From contig CACIRV010000002.1 in assembly GCA_902589155.1 (NCBI GenBank), forward strand, positions 1 through 64,000: 64,000 nt of DNA, written 5' to 3'. Positions 32,163 through 38,335 of this stretch are shown piece by piece; position 1 is the first letter of the stretch; each line of letters opens with the position of its first letter. The notes under the pieces were generated by a model that was not told the origin of the DNA, did no database searches, and was given only the letters and a program-made list of their open reading frames with translations. Origin of the DNA: an uncultured Pelagibacteraceae bacterium. Lineage in GTDB: Bacteria; Pseudomonadota; Alphaproteobacteria; Pelagibacterales; Pelagibacteraceae. The position numbers were made by a program, and so were the translations under genes.

Positions 32163-32534
32163 TTACTTTAATTCTACTTTAGCTCCAGCCGCTTCAAGTT
32201 TTTTCTTGAATTCTTCAGCTTCTTTTTTCGCCACACCGCCTTTAATCTCTTTAGGTGCGCCTTCCACTAAATCTTTTGCTTCTTTAAGTCCTAAGCCTGT
32301 TATTGCTCTTACTTCTTTAATAACATTAATTTTTTTGTCTCCTGCTGCTGCTAAGAATAGTGAAAATTCTGATTTCTCTTCACCTGCGGGTGCTGCTGCC
32401 CCTCCAGCTGGTGCTGCTGCAACTGGTGCCGCTGCTGTTACTCCCCATTTTTCTTCTAATTGTTTCGAAAGTTCAGCTGCTTCAACAACTGTTAAAGTTG
32501 ATAAATCTTCTATAATTTTATTTAAATCTGCCAT
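32163..32534 (-). CDS. rplL: 50S ribosomal protein L7/L12
   Basis: Stalk protein L7/L12, 123 residues, which recruits translational GTPases. The N-terminal dimerisation domain ([20 protein letters not shown]) is followed by an alanine-, proline- and glycine-rich hinge (about 36-52). The C-terminal domain has [20 protein letters not shown] and ends AAGAKVELK. The hinge is locally G+C-rich and stands out against its surroundings, but this is the usual coding of the Ala/Pro hinge. It lies 15 bases after rplJ. Confidence 0.97.
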   Translation of the reverse strand: MADLNKIIEDLSTLTVVEAAELSKQLEEKWGVTAAAPVAAAPAGGAAAPAGEEKSEFSLFLAAAGDKKINVIKEVRAITGLGLKEAKDLVEGAPKEIKGGVAKKEAEEFKKKLEAAGAKVELK

Positions 32535-32549
32535 GTCGGATCCTATGAA

Positions 32550-33062
32550 TTAATTTTTTAAACTCTTTGCGCGCGCTAAATTAGCAATTTTTGAGCCAGG
32601 TGCAAGCAAAATACTCACTAATTTTTGTGCCGGAGTAGCTAAAATTCCAACAATATTGGCCCTAGCCTCCTCAAGGGAAGGTAGTGTGGCGATTATAGCC
32701 ACTTCTTTTTGGTCTAAAACCTTACCATCCATAAAACCGGCTACAATTTTTAACTTATTATGGGATTTAGCAAATTTAGTTAAAATTTTTGCTGTTGAAA
32801 TTGGATCGGAAGATATTGCTGCTGCGGTCGGACCAGTAAAGTATTTTTCTAAGTCTTTTACCGGAGTTTCTTTAATTGCAATTTTAGTAATTCTATTTTT
32901 AGTTATCTTAAAAAGAATACCTTTTTCTCGAAGTTGTTTTCTTAGTTCGTCTAACTCATTAACATTTAACCCCTGATATTGAGCTATCATAACTGACTCA
33001 TTAGATGAAAAATTTTTTTTCATCTCTTCCACATAATTTTTCTTAGCTGTCTTATCCATCAT
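32550..33062 (-). CDS. rplJ: 50S ribosomal protein L10
   Basis: Stalk base protein L10, 170 residues, which anchors L7/L12 dimers on 23S rRNA. The sequence includes VMIAQYQGLNVNELDELRKQ, FKITKNRITKIAIKET and FTGPTAAAISSDPISTAKIL (family block FxGPxAxAxS.D). The C-terminal helix IVGILATPAQKLVSILLAPG binds L12. It begins two bases after rplA, so there is no space for a separate L10 leader of the E. coli kind. Confidence 0.96.
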   Translation of the reverse strand: MMDKTAKKNYVEEMKKNFSSNESVMIAQYQGLNVNELDELRKQLREKGILFKITKNRITKIAIKETPVKDLEKYFTGPTAAAISSDPISTAKILTKFAKSHNKLKIVAGFMDGKVLDQKEVAIIATLPSLEEARANIVGILATPAQKLVSILLAPGSKIANLARAKSLKN

Positions 33063-33064
33063 AA

Positions 33065-33751
33065 TTATTTTGCTTTAATTTTGTAAGAATTACCCATAGT
33101 CGAGGTTATAAAAATATTTTTTATAAATTCTCCTTTGATTGTATCAGGTTTTTCTTTTTTAACTGTATCAATAAAATGTTTGTAATTTTCTAATAATTTA
33201 TCGTTCGAAAAACTTTTTCTTCCAATAGTAGAAGCTAAATTACCATCTTTATCATTTCTTATTTCAACTAACCCTGTCTTAATATCCTTAACTGCCTTGG
33301 TAATATTATTTGTAACAGTTCCTAATTTAGGGTTAGGCATTAATCCTTTAGGACCTAAAACTTTACCATGTTTACCAATTTTACCCATCATAGCGGGAGT
33401 GGATATTAAGTTTGTAAAATTAAATTTGCCTGAACTAATTATTTCAAGAAGATCGTCTGACCCAACAACTTCAGCTCCACTTTTTTTTGCTTCTTCAACT
33501 TTATCTGGTTCACATAAGACGGCAACTGTACTTTTTTTTCCTGATCCATTAGGTAATTTTATTACAGTTCTTAGACTAAGGTCTCCGCCTTTTGATTGCT
33601 TTAAATTTATTCTTAATGATACATCTATGGACTCTTCAAATTTTGTTGTTGCATTTTTTTTTACTAAATCAATTATTTCTTTTAACTCAAATTTTTTATT
33701 TTTTTCATCCGTTTTAAAAAGTGCTTTGTATCTTTTAGATCTTTTTTTCAT
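33065..33751 (-). CDS. rplA: 50S ribosomal protein L1
   Basis: L1 stalk protein, 228 residues, which helps move deacylated tRNA and in many bacteria represses its own operon. The block MGKIGKHGKVLGPKGLMPNP followed by KLGTVT is the family signature, with FEESIDVSLRINLKQSK near the N-terminus. It overlaps rplK by one base and precedes rplJ by two bases. Confidence 0.97.
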   Translation of the reverse strand: MKKRSKRYKALFKTDEKNKKFELKEIIDLVKKNATTKFEESIDVSLRINLKQSKGGDLSLRTVIKLPNGSGKKSTVAVLCEPDKVEEAKKSGAEVVGSDDLLEIISSGKFNFTNLISTPAMMGKIGKHGKVLGPKGLMPNPKLGTVTNNITKAVKDIKTGLVEIRNDKDGNLASTIGRKSFSNDKLLENYKHFIDTVKKEKPDTIKGEFIKNIFITSTMGNSYKIKAK

Positions 33752-34176
33752 TATTCTTTTACCTCTATACCCATTGATCTAGCCGAACCACAAATTATTT
33801 TTGTTGCTTCTTTAATATCAAAGGCATTCAAATCTTTCATTTTTTCTTTAGCAATTGCCTCAGCCTGTTTCATTGTTATTGAACCTGCAACAACTCTTCC
33901 TGGTTCACTAGAACCACTTTTTAACTTTGCGGCTTCTCTGATAAAATGAGAAGCTGGTGGGGATTTAATTATAAAATCAAATTTTTTATCTTTATATACT
34001 GTAATTACAACGGGAACAGGTTTGCCCATAAAAGCTTTGGTTTTTTCATTAAAAGCTTTACAGAACTCCATAATATTAATTCCTCTTTGCCCTAAAGCTG
34101 GACCAACTGGAGGAGCTGGATTTGCTTGACCTCCTTTAATTTGCAATTTTACATAGCCTGTTATTTCCTTAGCCAT
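33751..34176 (-). CDS. rplK: 50S ribosomal protein L11
   Basis: L11, 141 residues, part of the GTPase-associated centre. [20 protein letters not shown] is the conserved N-terminal proline-rich block and IMEFCKAFN follows. The C-terminal domain has the [14 protein letters not shown] end. It is contiguous with nusG and overlaps rplA by one base, in the order nusG-rplK-rplA seen in most bacteria. Confidence 0.97.
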   Translation of the reverse strand: MAKEITGYVKLQIKGGQANPAPPVGPALGQRGINIMEFCKAFNEKTKAFMGKPVPVVITVYKDKKFDFIIKSPPASHFIREAAKLKSGSSEPGRVVAGSITMKQAEAIAKEKMKDLNAFDIKEATKIICGSARSMGIEVKE

Positions 34177-34701
34177 CTAATTTTTCTCCACTTGATTAAA
34201 TTCTAAATCTACTGGTGTAGCCCTACCAAATATAGAAACTGAGACTTTAAGTCTAGATTTTTCTTCATCTATTTCTTCAATTAAACCGTTAAAAGATGCA
34301 AATGGACCATCACAAACTTTAACTTTTTCACCAATTTCAAAAGTTATACCTATTTTTTGATTAACAGCACTTTCAGAAACTTGGCCTAGTATACGTTTAA
34401 TTTCATTATCTGATATTGGGGTAGGTTTATCTGAAGAACCCAAAAATCCACTAACTTTTTGAAGATTCTTTATTAAATGATAAATTTGCTTAGTTAATTC
34501 AACTTTTACTAACACATAACCTGGAAAATATTTTTTTTCCTTTTTGGTTCTTTTTCCTTTTTTTACTTCAGTAACTTGGTGGGTAGGAACTAATATTTCT
34601 CCTAGATTTTCTTCTAGTTTGTGTTTTTTTAATTCCTCTTTAATTAAATCAACAACTTTTTTTTCAAACCCAGAATATGCTTGAACGATATACCAATTCA
34701 T
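34177..34701 (-). CDS. nusG: transcription elongation/antitermination factor NusG
   Basis: Binds RNA polymerase and links it to Rho or to S10 on the ribosome. The 174-residue protein has an NGN domain (NWYIVQAYSGFEKKV, KYFPGYVLVKVE, VSGFLGS) and a C-terminal KOW domain (FEIGEKVKVCDGPFASFNG). It is the normal two-domain form without insertions. It is preceded by secE with a three-base gap, the classic secE-nusG pair. Confidence 0.97.
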   Translation of the reverse strand: MNWYIVQAYSGFEKKVVDLIKEELKKHKLEENLGEILVPTHQVTEVKKGKRTKKEKKYFPGYVLVKVELTKQIYHLIKNLQKVSGFLGSSDKPTPISDNEIKRILGQVSESAVNQKIGITFEIGEKVKVCDGPFASFNGLIEEIDEEKSRLKVSVSIFGRATPVDLEFNQVEKN

Positions 34702-34704
34702 AAA

Positions 34705-34896
34705 TTAAAAATTTACAGTTAAAACTAAGTTTAATAAAAATCTTAAGATTTGATCTAAAAAGAGAAAAAAAATTGCTGCTATAGAAGCTAAAGCAAAAAC
34801 CATAATAGCGCCCATCATAGTATCTTTTTTTGTAGGCCATGTTATTCTGAAAGTTTCTTGCTTAACCTCTTGAATAAATTTTAATGGATTTTTCAT
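34705..34896 (-). CDS. secE: SecE subunit of the Sec translocon
   Basis: A 63-residue SecE with a single membrane segment near its C-terminus (MVFALASIAAIFFLFLDQIL). The cytoplasmic amphipathic helix carries the conserved QEVKQETFRITWPTKKDT, whose VxWPxxxE/D-type motif braces SecY. The short single-span form is usual outside enterobacteria. Its start is 13 bases from the 3' end of tRNA-Trp, so the message probably begins at the tRNA processing site. Confidence 0.95.
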   Translation of the reverse strand: MKNPLKFIQEVKQETFRITWPTKKDTMMGAIMVFALASIAAIFFLFLDQILRFLLNLVLTVNF

Positions 34897-34909
34897 AACT
34901 TTTTTATTT

Positions 34910-34985
34910 TGGCAGGAGCGGAGGGACTCGAACCCACAACCTCCGGTTTTGGAGACCGGCGCTCTACCAATTGAACTACGCTCCT
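34910..34985 (-). tRNA. tRNA-Trp (anticodon CCA)
   Basis: Read on the minus strand, a 76-base cloverleaf starts with acceptor AGGAGCG and closes with CGCTCCT, discriminator G and an encoded CCA. The anticodon loop is CTCCAAA with anticodon CCA, and GGTTCGAGTCC forms the T arm. It sits between tuf (six-base gap) and secE (13-base gap), the widespread tuf-trnW-secE arrangement. Confidence 0.96.
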
Positions 34986-34991
34986 AAGCTT

Positions 34992-36191
34992 TTATTTAAT
35001 AATCTTAGTTACTACTCCAGCTCCAACTGTTTTACCACCTTCTCTAATAGCGAAGTTTAAATTGTCATTCATCGCAATAGGGGTGATTAATTTAACTGAA
35101 AATTTTCCATCATCTCCTGGCATAACCATTTCTGTGCCGGAAGGTAAAGTTACTTCTCCAGTTACATCTGTTGTTCTGAAATAAAATTGAGGTCTATATT
35201 TAGTAAAGAAAGGAGTGTGTCTTCCACCCTCTTCTTTTTTCAAAATATAAGCCTGACACTCAAACTCAGTATGTGGTGTTATAGAACCTGGTTTGCAAAG
35301 AACTTGACCTCTTTGAACATCGTCCCTTTCAACACCTCTTAAAAGTGCACCAATGTTATCACCAGCTTCTCCACTATCTAAAAGTTTTCTAAACATTTCA
35401 ACTCCTGTACAAACTGATTTTTTTGTGTCCGTAATACCAACTATCTCAATTTCTTCTCCAACTTTAATTACACCTGCTTCTACTCTTCCTGTTACAACTG
35501 TACCTCTTCCTGAAATTGAAAAAACATCTTCAACAGGCATTAAGAAAGGTTTATCTTTTGGTCTATCAGGTTGAGGGATAGTCTCGTCGACAGCTTTCAT
35601 TAATTCCATAATTGCATTTTTACCTGTTGCTTCATCTTTTCCTTCAACAGCATTTAATGCTGATCCTTTAACAATTGGAATTTTATCTCCAGGAAATTTA
35701 TAAGAAGTTAATAGTTCTCTAATTTCTTCTTCAACAAGATCAACTAGCTCTTTATCTTTAACTGTATCAATCTTATTTAAAAATACTACTATTGCAGGAA
35801 CTCCTACTTGACGAGCTAAAAGAATATGCTCTCGAGTTTGAGGCATAGGTCCGTCTGCAGCGTTTACAACTAAAATTGCTCCGTCCATTTGAGCGGCACC
35901 TGTTATCATGTTTTTAACGTAATCGGCGTGACCTGGACAATCTACGTGAGCGTAATGTCTTTTCTCAGTTTCATATTCAACGTGTGCAGTTGAAATTGTA
36001 ATTCCTCTTTCTTTTTCTTCTGGTGCTTTGTCTATTTGATCATAAGCTACAAAATTTGCACTAGATGATCCACCTGCTTCAGATAATACTTTCGTAATAG
36101 CTGCAGTTAATGTTGTTTTACCATGGTCGACGTGTCCGATTGTACCTATATTACAATGCGGTTTGTTTCGCTGAAACTTTTCTTTTGACAT
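34992..36191 (-). CDS. tuf: elongation factor Tu
   Basis: Delivers aminoacyl-tRNA to the ribosomal A site as a GTP complex. The 399-residue protein has the P-loop GHVDHGKT (residues 19-26), switch [25 protein letters not shown] and NKID. Domains 2 and 3 are complete, ending in [17 protein letters not shown]. It is the only tuf in the window and stands in the tRNA-secE context rather than in the str operon; whether another copy exists elsewhere cannot be told from here. Confidence 0.97.
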   Translation of the reverse strand: MSKEKFQRNKPHCNIGTIGHVDHGKTTLTAAITKVLSEAGGSSSANFVAYDQIDKAPEEKERGITISTAHVEYETEKRHYAHVDCPGHADYVKNMITGAAQMDGAILVVNAADGPMPQTREHILLARQVGVPAIVVFLNKIDTVKDKELVDLVEEEIRELLTSYKFPGDKIPIVKGSALNAVEGKDEATGKNAIMELMKAVDETIPQPDRPKDKPFLMPVEDVFSISGRGTVVTGRVEAGVIKVGEEIEIVGITDTKKSVCTGVEMFRKLLDSGEAGDNIGALLRGVERDDVQRGQVLCKPGSITPHTEFECQAYILKKEEGGRHTPFFTKYRPQFYFRTTDVTGEVTLPSGTEMVMPGDDGKFSVKLITPIAMNDNLNFAIREGGKTVGAGVVTKIIK

Positions 36192-36229
36192 TTTATTTTA
36201 TCCTCACTTTATATTTTAATTTTTAACTT

Positions 36230-36303
36230 TGGAGCGGGTAAAGGGAATCGAACCCTTACATCCAGCTTGGAAGGCTAGCGTTCTACCATTGAACTACACC
36301 CGC
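36230..36303 (-). tRNA. tRNA-Gly (anticodon UCC)
   Basis: A 74-base cloverleaf on the minus strand with acceptor GCGGGTG pairing with TACCCGC (one G-U), discriminator T and an encoded CCA. The anticodon loop CTTCCAA gives UCC, which reads GGA/GGG glycine codons. It lies 38 bases before tuf, downstream of tRNA-Tyr. Confidence 0.96.
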
Positions 36304-36348
36304 AATATCCAAACTTAACACGCTCTTATATCATTAAATACCTTAATT

Positions 36349-36434
36349 TGGTGGAGGGGGAAAGATTCGAACTTTCGAAGACCGAAGTCAACGGGTTTAC
36401 AGCCCGCCCCATTTGACCGCTTTGGTACCCCTCC
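36349..36434 (-). tRNA. tRNA-Tyr (anticodon GUA)
   Basis: An 86-base class II tRNA on the minus strand: acceptor GGAGGGG/CCCCTCC, discriminator A, encoded CCA. The anticodon loop is CTGTAAA (anticodon GUA), and the long variable arm is built on TTGACTTCGGTC. It is the first gene of the minus-strand supercluster; the tyr-gly-tuf order resembles the E. coli tyrU-glyT-thrT-tufB operon. Confidence 0.96.
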
Positions 36435-36489
36435 TAAATTTAACTACTAGGGATACCCCCTAACTTAAAAAGTATTTAACAACAAGCGT

Positions 36490-36517
36490 TTTATAAGCAT
36501 TTGTATAATAAATGCAA
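36490..36517 (-). promoter_or_regulatory. possible promoter of the tRNA-Tyr/tRNA-Gly/tuf operon
   Basis: On the minus strand TTGCAT (36512-36517) and TATAAA (36490-36495) are 16 bases apart, about 50 bases before the tRNA-Tyr 5' end. The -10 is good and the -35 is weak. It overlaps the candidate -10 box of the divergent rlmB gene. Confidence 0.35.
36504..36509 (+). promoter_or_regulatory. possible -10 box for rlmB
   Basis: An exact TATAAT on the plus strand, 62 bases before the preferred rlmB ATG. No convincing -35 box stands at the right distance, so this rests on the -10 alone. Confidence 0.35.
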
Positions 36518-36570
36518 TCAATCATTTTTCCTTGAAATATGCTAATTATTTAAAAAAATTAGTTAAAATT

Positions 36571-37314
36571 ATGAGAAAAACCACATTTTTGATAGTTGGC
36601 AAGCACGCTGTTGTAGAGGCTTTGAAAAACCCTTCTAGAAAAATAGAAAGGGTGTTTTTAACAGAAGATGCTCAAAAAAAGTTAAATCGAGAAAATCAAT
36701 CATTTAATTTATTAAAAAATTTAAATATTTTTTATAAATCTCGAAAAGAACTAGATAATTTATGTGGCAGAGATGAAACAGCACATCAAGGCCTAGTAGC
36801 AGAAGTCGAGCAATTAGAAGAGGTTACGTTAAAGGAATTTGTTTTAAATAAAAAAAATAAAAATATTAACTTAATTGCATTAGAAGAAGTAACAGATCCA
36901 AGAAATATAGGTTCAATAATAAGAAGTGCTACTGCTTTCAATATTGATGGATTAATTGTTAAAGAAAGATCTTTTCCATCAAAAAGCAAATTACTTTACA
37001 AAAGTGCTAGTGGTGGGACTGAGCATTTAAAAATTTTTAAAGTTTCTAACATAAATACCTCATTAAAATTCTTAAAAACTAAAGAATTTTGGATTAGTGC
37101 GTTTGATGTTTCAGCAACCAAAGATTTTACTACCAATAATTGGAAAGGCAAAAATGTGCTTTTATTCGGTTCAGAAGGTTTTGGTTTGAAATCAAAAACT
37201 TTAATGCACTCAGATTTTAGATTTAAAGTAAAAATGAATAACAATATGGAGAGTTTGAATATTTCAAATACCGTTTCTGTGGTTTGTCATCATATTTATC
37301 AATCAATAAAATAA
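36571..37314 (+). CDS. rlmB: SPOUT-family 23S rRNA 2'-O-ribose methyltransferase (RlmB/TrmH type)
   Basis: Methylates a ribose 2'-hydroxyl of 23S rRNA (G2251 in E. coli RlmB). The 247-residue protein has an N-terminal substrate-binding domain (VGKHAVVEALKNPSRKIERV) and the three SPOUT knot motifs: VTDPRNIGSIIRSA, LFGSEGFGL and NMESLNISNTVSV. A TTG at 36532 would add 13 residues that the family lacks, so I prefer the ATG at 36571. The gene is monocistronic between divergent tRNA-Tyr and downstream tRNA-Thr. TrmH-like enzymes share these motifs, so the exact nucleotide target is inferred. Confidence 0.87.
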   Translation: MRKTTFLIVGKHAVVEALKNPSRKIERVFLTEDAQKKLNRENQSFNLLKNLNIFYKSRKELDNLCGRDETAHQGLVAEVEQLEEVTLKEFVLNKKNKNINLIALEEVTDPRNIGSIIRSATAFNIDGLIVKERSFPSKSKLLYKSASGGTEHLKIFKVSNINTSLKFLKTKEFWISAFDVSATKDFTTNNWKGKNVLLFGSEGFGLKSKTLMHSDFRFKVKMNNNMESLNISNTVSVVCHHIYQSIK

Positions 37315-37341
37315 AAATAGCAGTTTATTTATATTGAGTTT

Positions 37342-37347
37342 TATAAT
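37342..37347 (+). promoter_or_regulatory. possible -10 box for tRNA-Thr
   Basis: An exact TATAAT on the plus strand, 25 bases before the tRNA-Thr 5' end and just after the rlmB stop. The -35 region is unremarkable. The position fits a tRNA promoter. Confidence 0.4.
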
Positions 37348-37371
37348 ATTTTGCCTTAAAGAAATCACCAA

Positions 37372-37447
37372 GCCCTCATAGCTCAATTGGTAGAGCAATT
37401 GATTTGTAATCAATAGGTTCGCGGTTCGAGTCCGTGTGAGGGCACCA
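37372..37447 (+). tRNA. tRNA-Thr (anticodon UGU), target of a small integrated element
   Basis: A 76-base cloverleaf: acceptor GCCCTCA/TGAGGGC, discriminator A and an encoded CCA. The anticodon loop TTTGTAA gives UGU, which reads ACA/ACG threonine codons. Its last 43 bases before the discriminator (37401-37443) recur exactly at 38289-38331, as expected when an integrase-type element inserts at a tRNA 3' half and rebuilds it. Confidence 0.96.
37401..37443 (+). repeat. att-like direct repeat, left copy (inside tRNA-Thr)
   Basis: A 43-base segment covering the anticodon arm (from the middle of its 5' strand), the variable loop, the T arm and the 3' acceptor strand. It is identical to 38289-38331. 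After it the left copy continues ACCACCA, giving discriminator and CCA. Confidence 0.85.
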
Positions 37448-37534
37448 CCAACTAAGTAAATCCTAAACTTTTAAATTTATAAAAAAATTATCTTACAGAA
37501 CAACAGTGATACAAGTGATGAAAATGTATTTCGT

Positions 37535-37579
37535 TGTGGTGTCTATGTGGTGTCCGAGATTAAACTTCTTGACCAATGA
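37535..37579 (+). repeat. inner direct repeat, left copy, with paired TGGTGTC boxes
   Basis: A 45-base segment that matches 38189-38233 in 40 positions. It contains two TGGTGTC boxes starting at 37537 and 37548, 11 bases apart (one helical turn), and then a shared AAACTTCTTGACC. It lies about 90 bases inside the left att-like repeat. Its right end is 17 bases from the stop of the cargo gene. The pair of boxes is what an integrase arm-type binding site might look like; that role is inferred. Confidence 0.7.
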
Positions 37580-37596
37580 ATTTTGAAAATACGTAT

Positions 37597-38163
37597 TCAC
37601 TTTACTAATTGGAATCTTACAAGTTCACTGTTAAGTAAAGCAATTTCACCTCTATCTGAATAATTAAGTCTTTTATCTATCTTTGTGCACCATATTCTTA
37701 CAGCACCCTCATTTGAAGGAAAGAAATAATCATTGGAATATGCCTTAGAATTTTTCATATCTTTAGATTTATATTTAGTAATTACTTCTTCTCTAAACTT
37801 AGCTTTGGGTAAAACAATACTTAAATCCTTAATTGCATCCTTTTTCCATTTAATACATTTGTTAAATTGATCTTTAAAAATTATTGTGCCTTTAATTCCT
37901 TGTATAATATATTTTTTATCATTTTTTTTTAAGGTAAATCCTATTTGAGAGTATTCACCACTATTCACATTCACAAAAACCATATAGAAATCACTTCCTT
38001 CATAATAGTTTTTTTGAAAATTTAAAATTTGTTTTTCTCCATAAAAATTCAACAAGCTATCACCTATGCTCATTCCCTCTATCTGAAAGTCTCTAATATC
38101 GTCTGCCTGTGATGGAAATATCAAGCATATTTTTAGAATAATTATAGCTAAAATCTTTTTCAT
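37597..38163 (-). CDS. putative exported protein, cargo of the tRNA-Thr element
   Basis: A 188-residue protein of unknown function. The N-terminus (KKILAIIILKICLIFPSQADD) reads as a cleavable signal peptide ending near residue 20, so it is probably periplasmic. The mature part begins IRDFQIEGMSIGDSLLNFYG, contains several aromatic and lysine-rich stretches, and has two cysteines well apart (KCIKWK and WCTKID). No known domain is evident. It is the only gene between the two pairs of direct repeats. A TAGACA/TATAAT promoter ends right at its start codon, so the message would be leaderless. I cannot say what it does; the IEGMSIGDS segment is the best handle for a homology search. Confidence 0.75.
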   Translation of the reverse strand: MKKILAIIILKICLIFPSQADDIRDFQIEGMSIGDSLLNFYGEKQILNFQKNYYEGSDFYMVFVNVNSGEYSQIGFTLKKNDKKYIIQGIKGTIIFKDQFNKCIKWKKDAIKDLSIVLPKAKFREEVITKYKSKDMKNSKAYSNDYFFPSNEGAVRIWCTKIDKRLNYSDRGEIALLNSELVRFQLVK

Positions 38164-38170
38164 TTAAATT

Positions 38171-38199
38171 ATTATAAAAAATAAAATTTGTGGTGTCTA
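38171..38199 (-). promoter_or_regulatory. promoter of the cargo gene, -35 inside the inner repeat
   Basis: On the minus strand TAGACA (38194-38199) is followed after 17 bases by an exact TATAAT (38171-38176). The expected start of transcription is at or next to the ATG at 38163. The -35 hexamer is the complement of part of a TGGTGTC box. The left copy of the repeat also offers TAGACA but has no -10 at the proper distance. Confidence 0.55.
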
Positions 38200-38233
38200 T
38201 ATGGTGTCCGAATATAAACTTCTTGACCGATGA
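38189..38233 (+). repeat. inner direct repeat, right copy, with paired TGGTGTC boxes
   Basis: The partner of 37535-37579 in the same orientation, with five mismatches in 45. Its TGGTGTC boxes start at 38191 and 38202, again 11 bases apart. It begins 26 bases upstream of the cargo start codon and ends 55 bases before the right att-like repeat. Confidence 0.7.
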
Positions 38234-38288
38234 CTCCACTATCCTTTGTTATCAATGATACAAGAAAGAATAATGTACCTTGCTTGAA

Positions 38289-38331
38289 GATTTGTAATCA
38301 ATAGGTTCGCGGTTCGAGTCCGTGTGAGGGC
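38289..38331 (+). repeat. att-like direct repeat, right copy (tRNA-Thr 3' fragment)
   Basis: An exact copy of 37401-37443. It holds no 5' half, so it is not a tRNA gene. The next bases are GCTATC, so discriminator A and CCA are missing. It lies five bases from the stop codon of the GT61-like gene on the opposite strand. Confidence 0.85.
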
Positions 38332-38335
38332 GCTA

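Larger units (their letters stand above)
37401..38331. mobile_element. mini-element integrated at tRNA-Thr: one cargo gene, no integrase
   Basis: The unit runs from the 3' half of tRNA-Thr to an exact 43-base copy of that half. It contains only one gene (37597-38163, minus strand), which is flanked on both sides by a second direct repeat of 45 bases. There is no integrase, transposase or other mobility gene. The tRNA target and terminal duplication are what tyrosine-integrase elements leave. I infer either a remnant of a larger island or a satellite-like unit moved by an integrase encoded elsewhere. The right copy is followed directly by the stop of the GT61-like gene. Confidence 0.65.

Noticed and set aside
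32370-32450. A G+C-rich patch that might mark acquired DNA
   Set aside because: It is the Ala/Pro/Gly hinge of L7/L12, whose codons are always G+C-rich.
38289-38331. A second tRNA-Thr gene
   Set aside because: Only the 3' half is present, without a 5' acceptor strand, D arm, discriminator or CCA. It is a duplicated end, not a tRNA.
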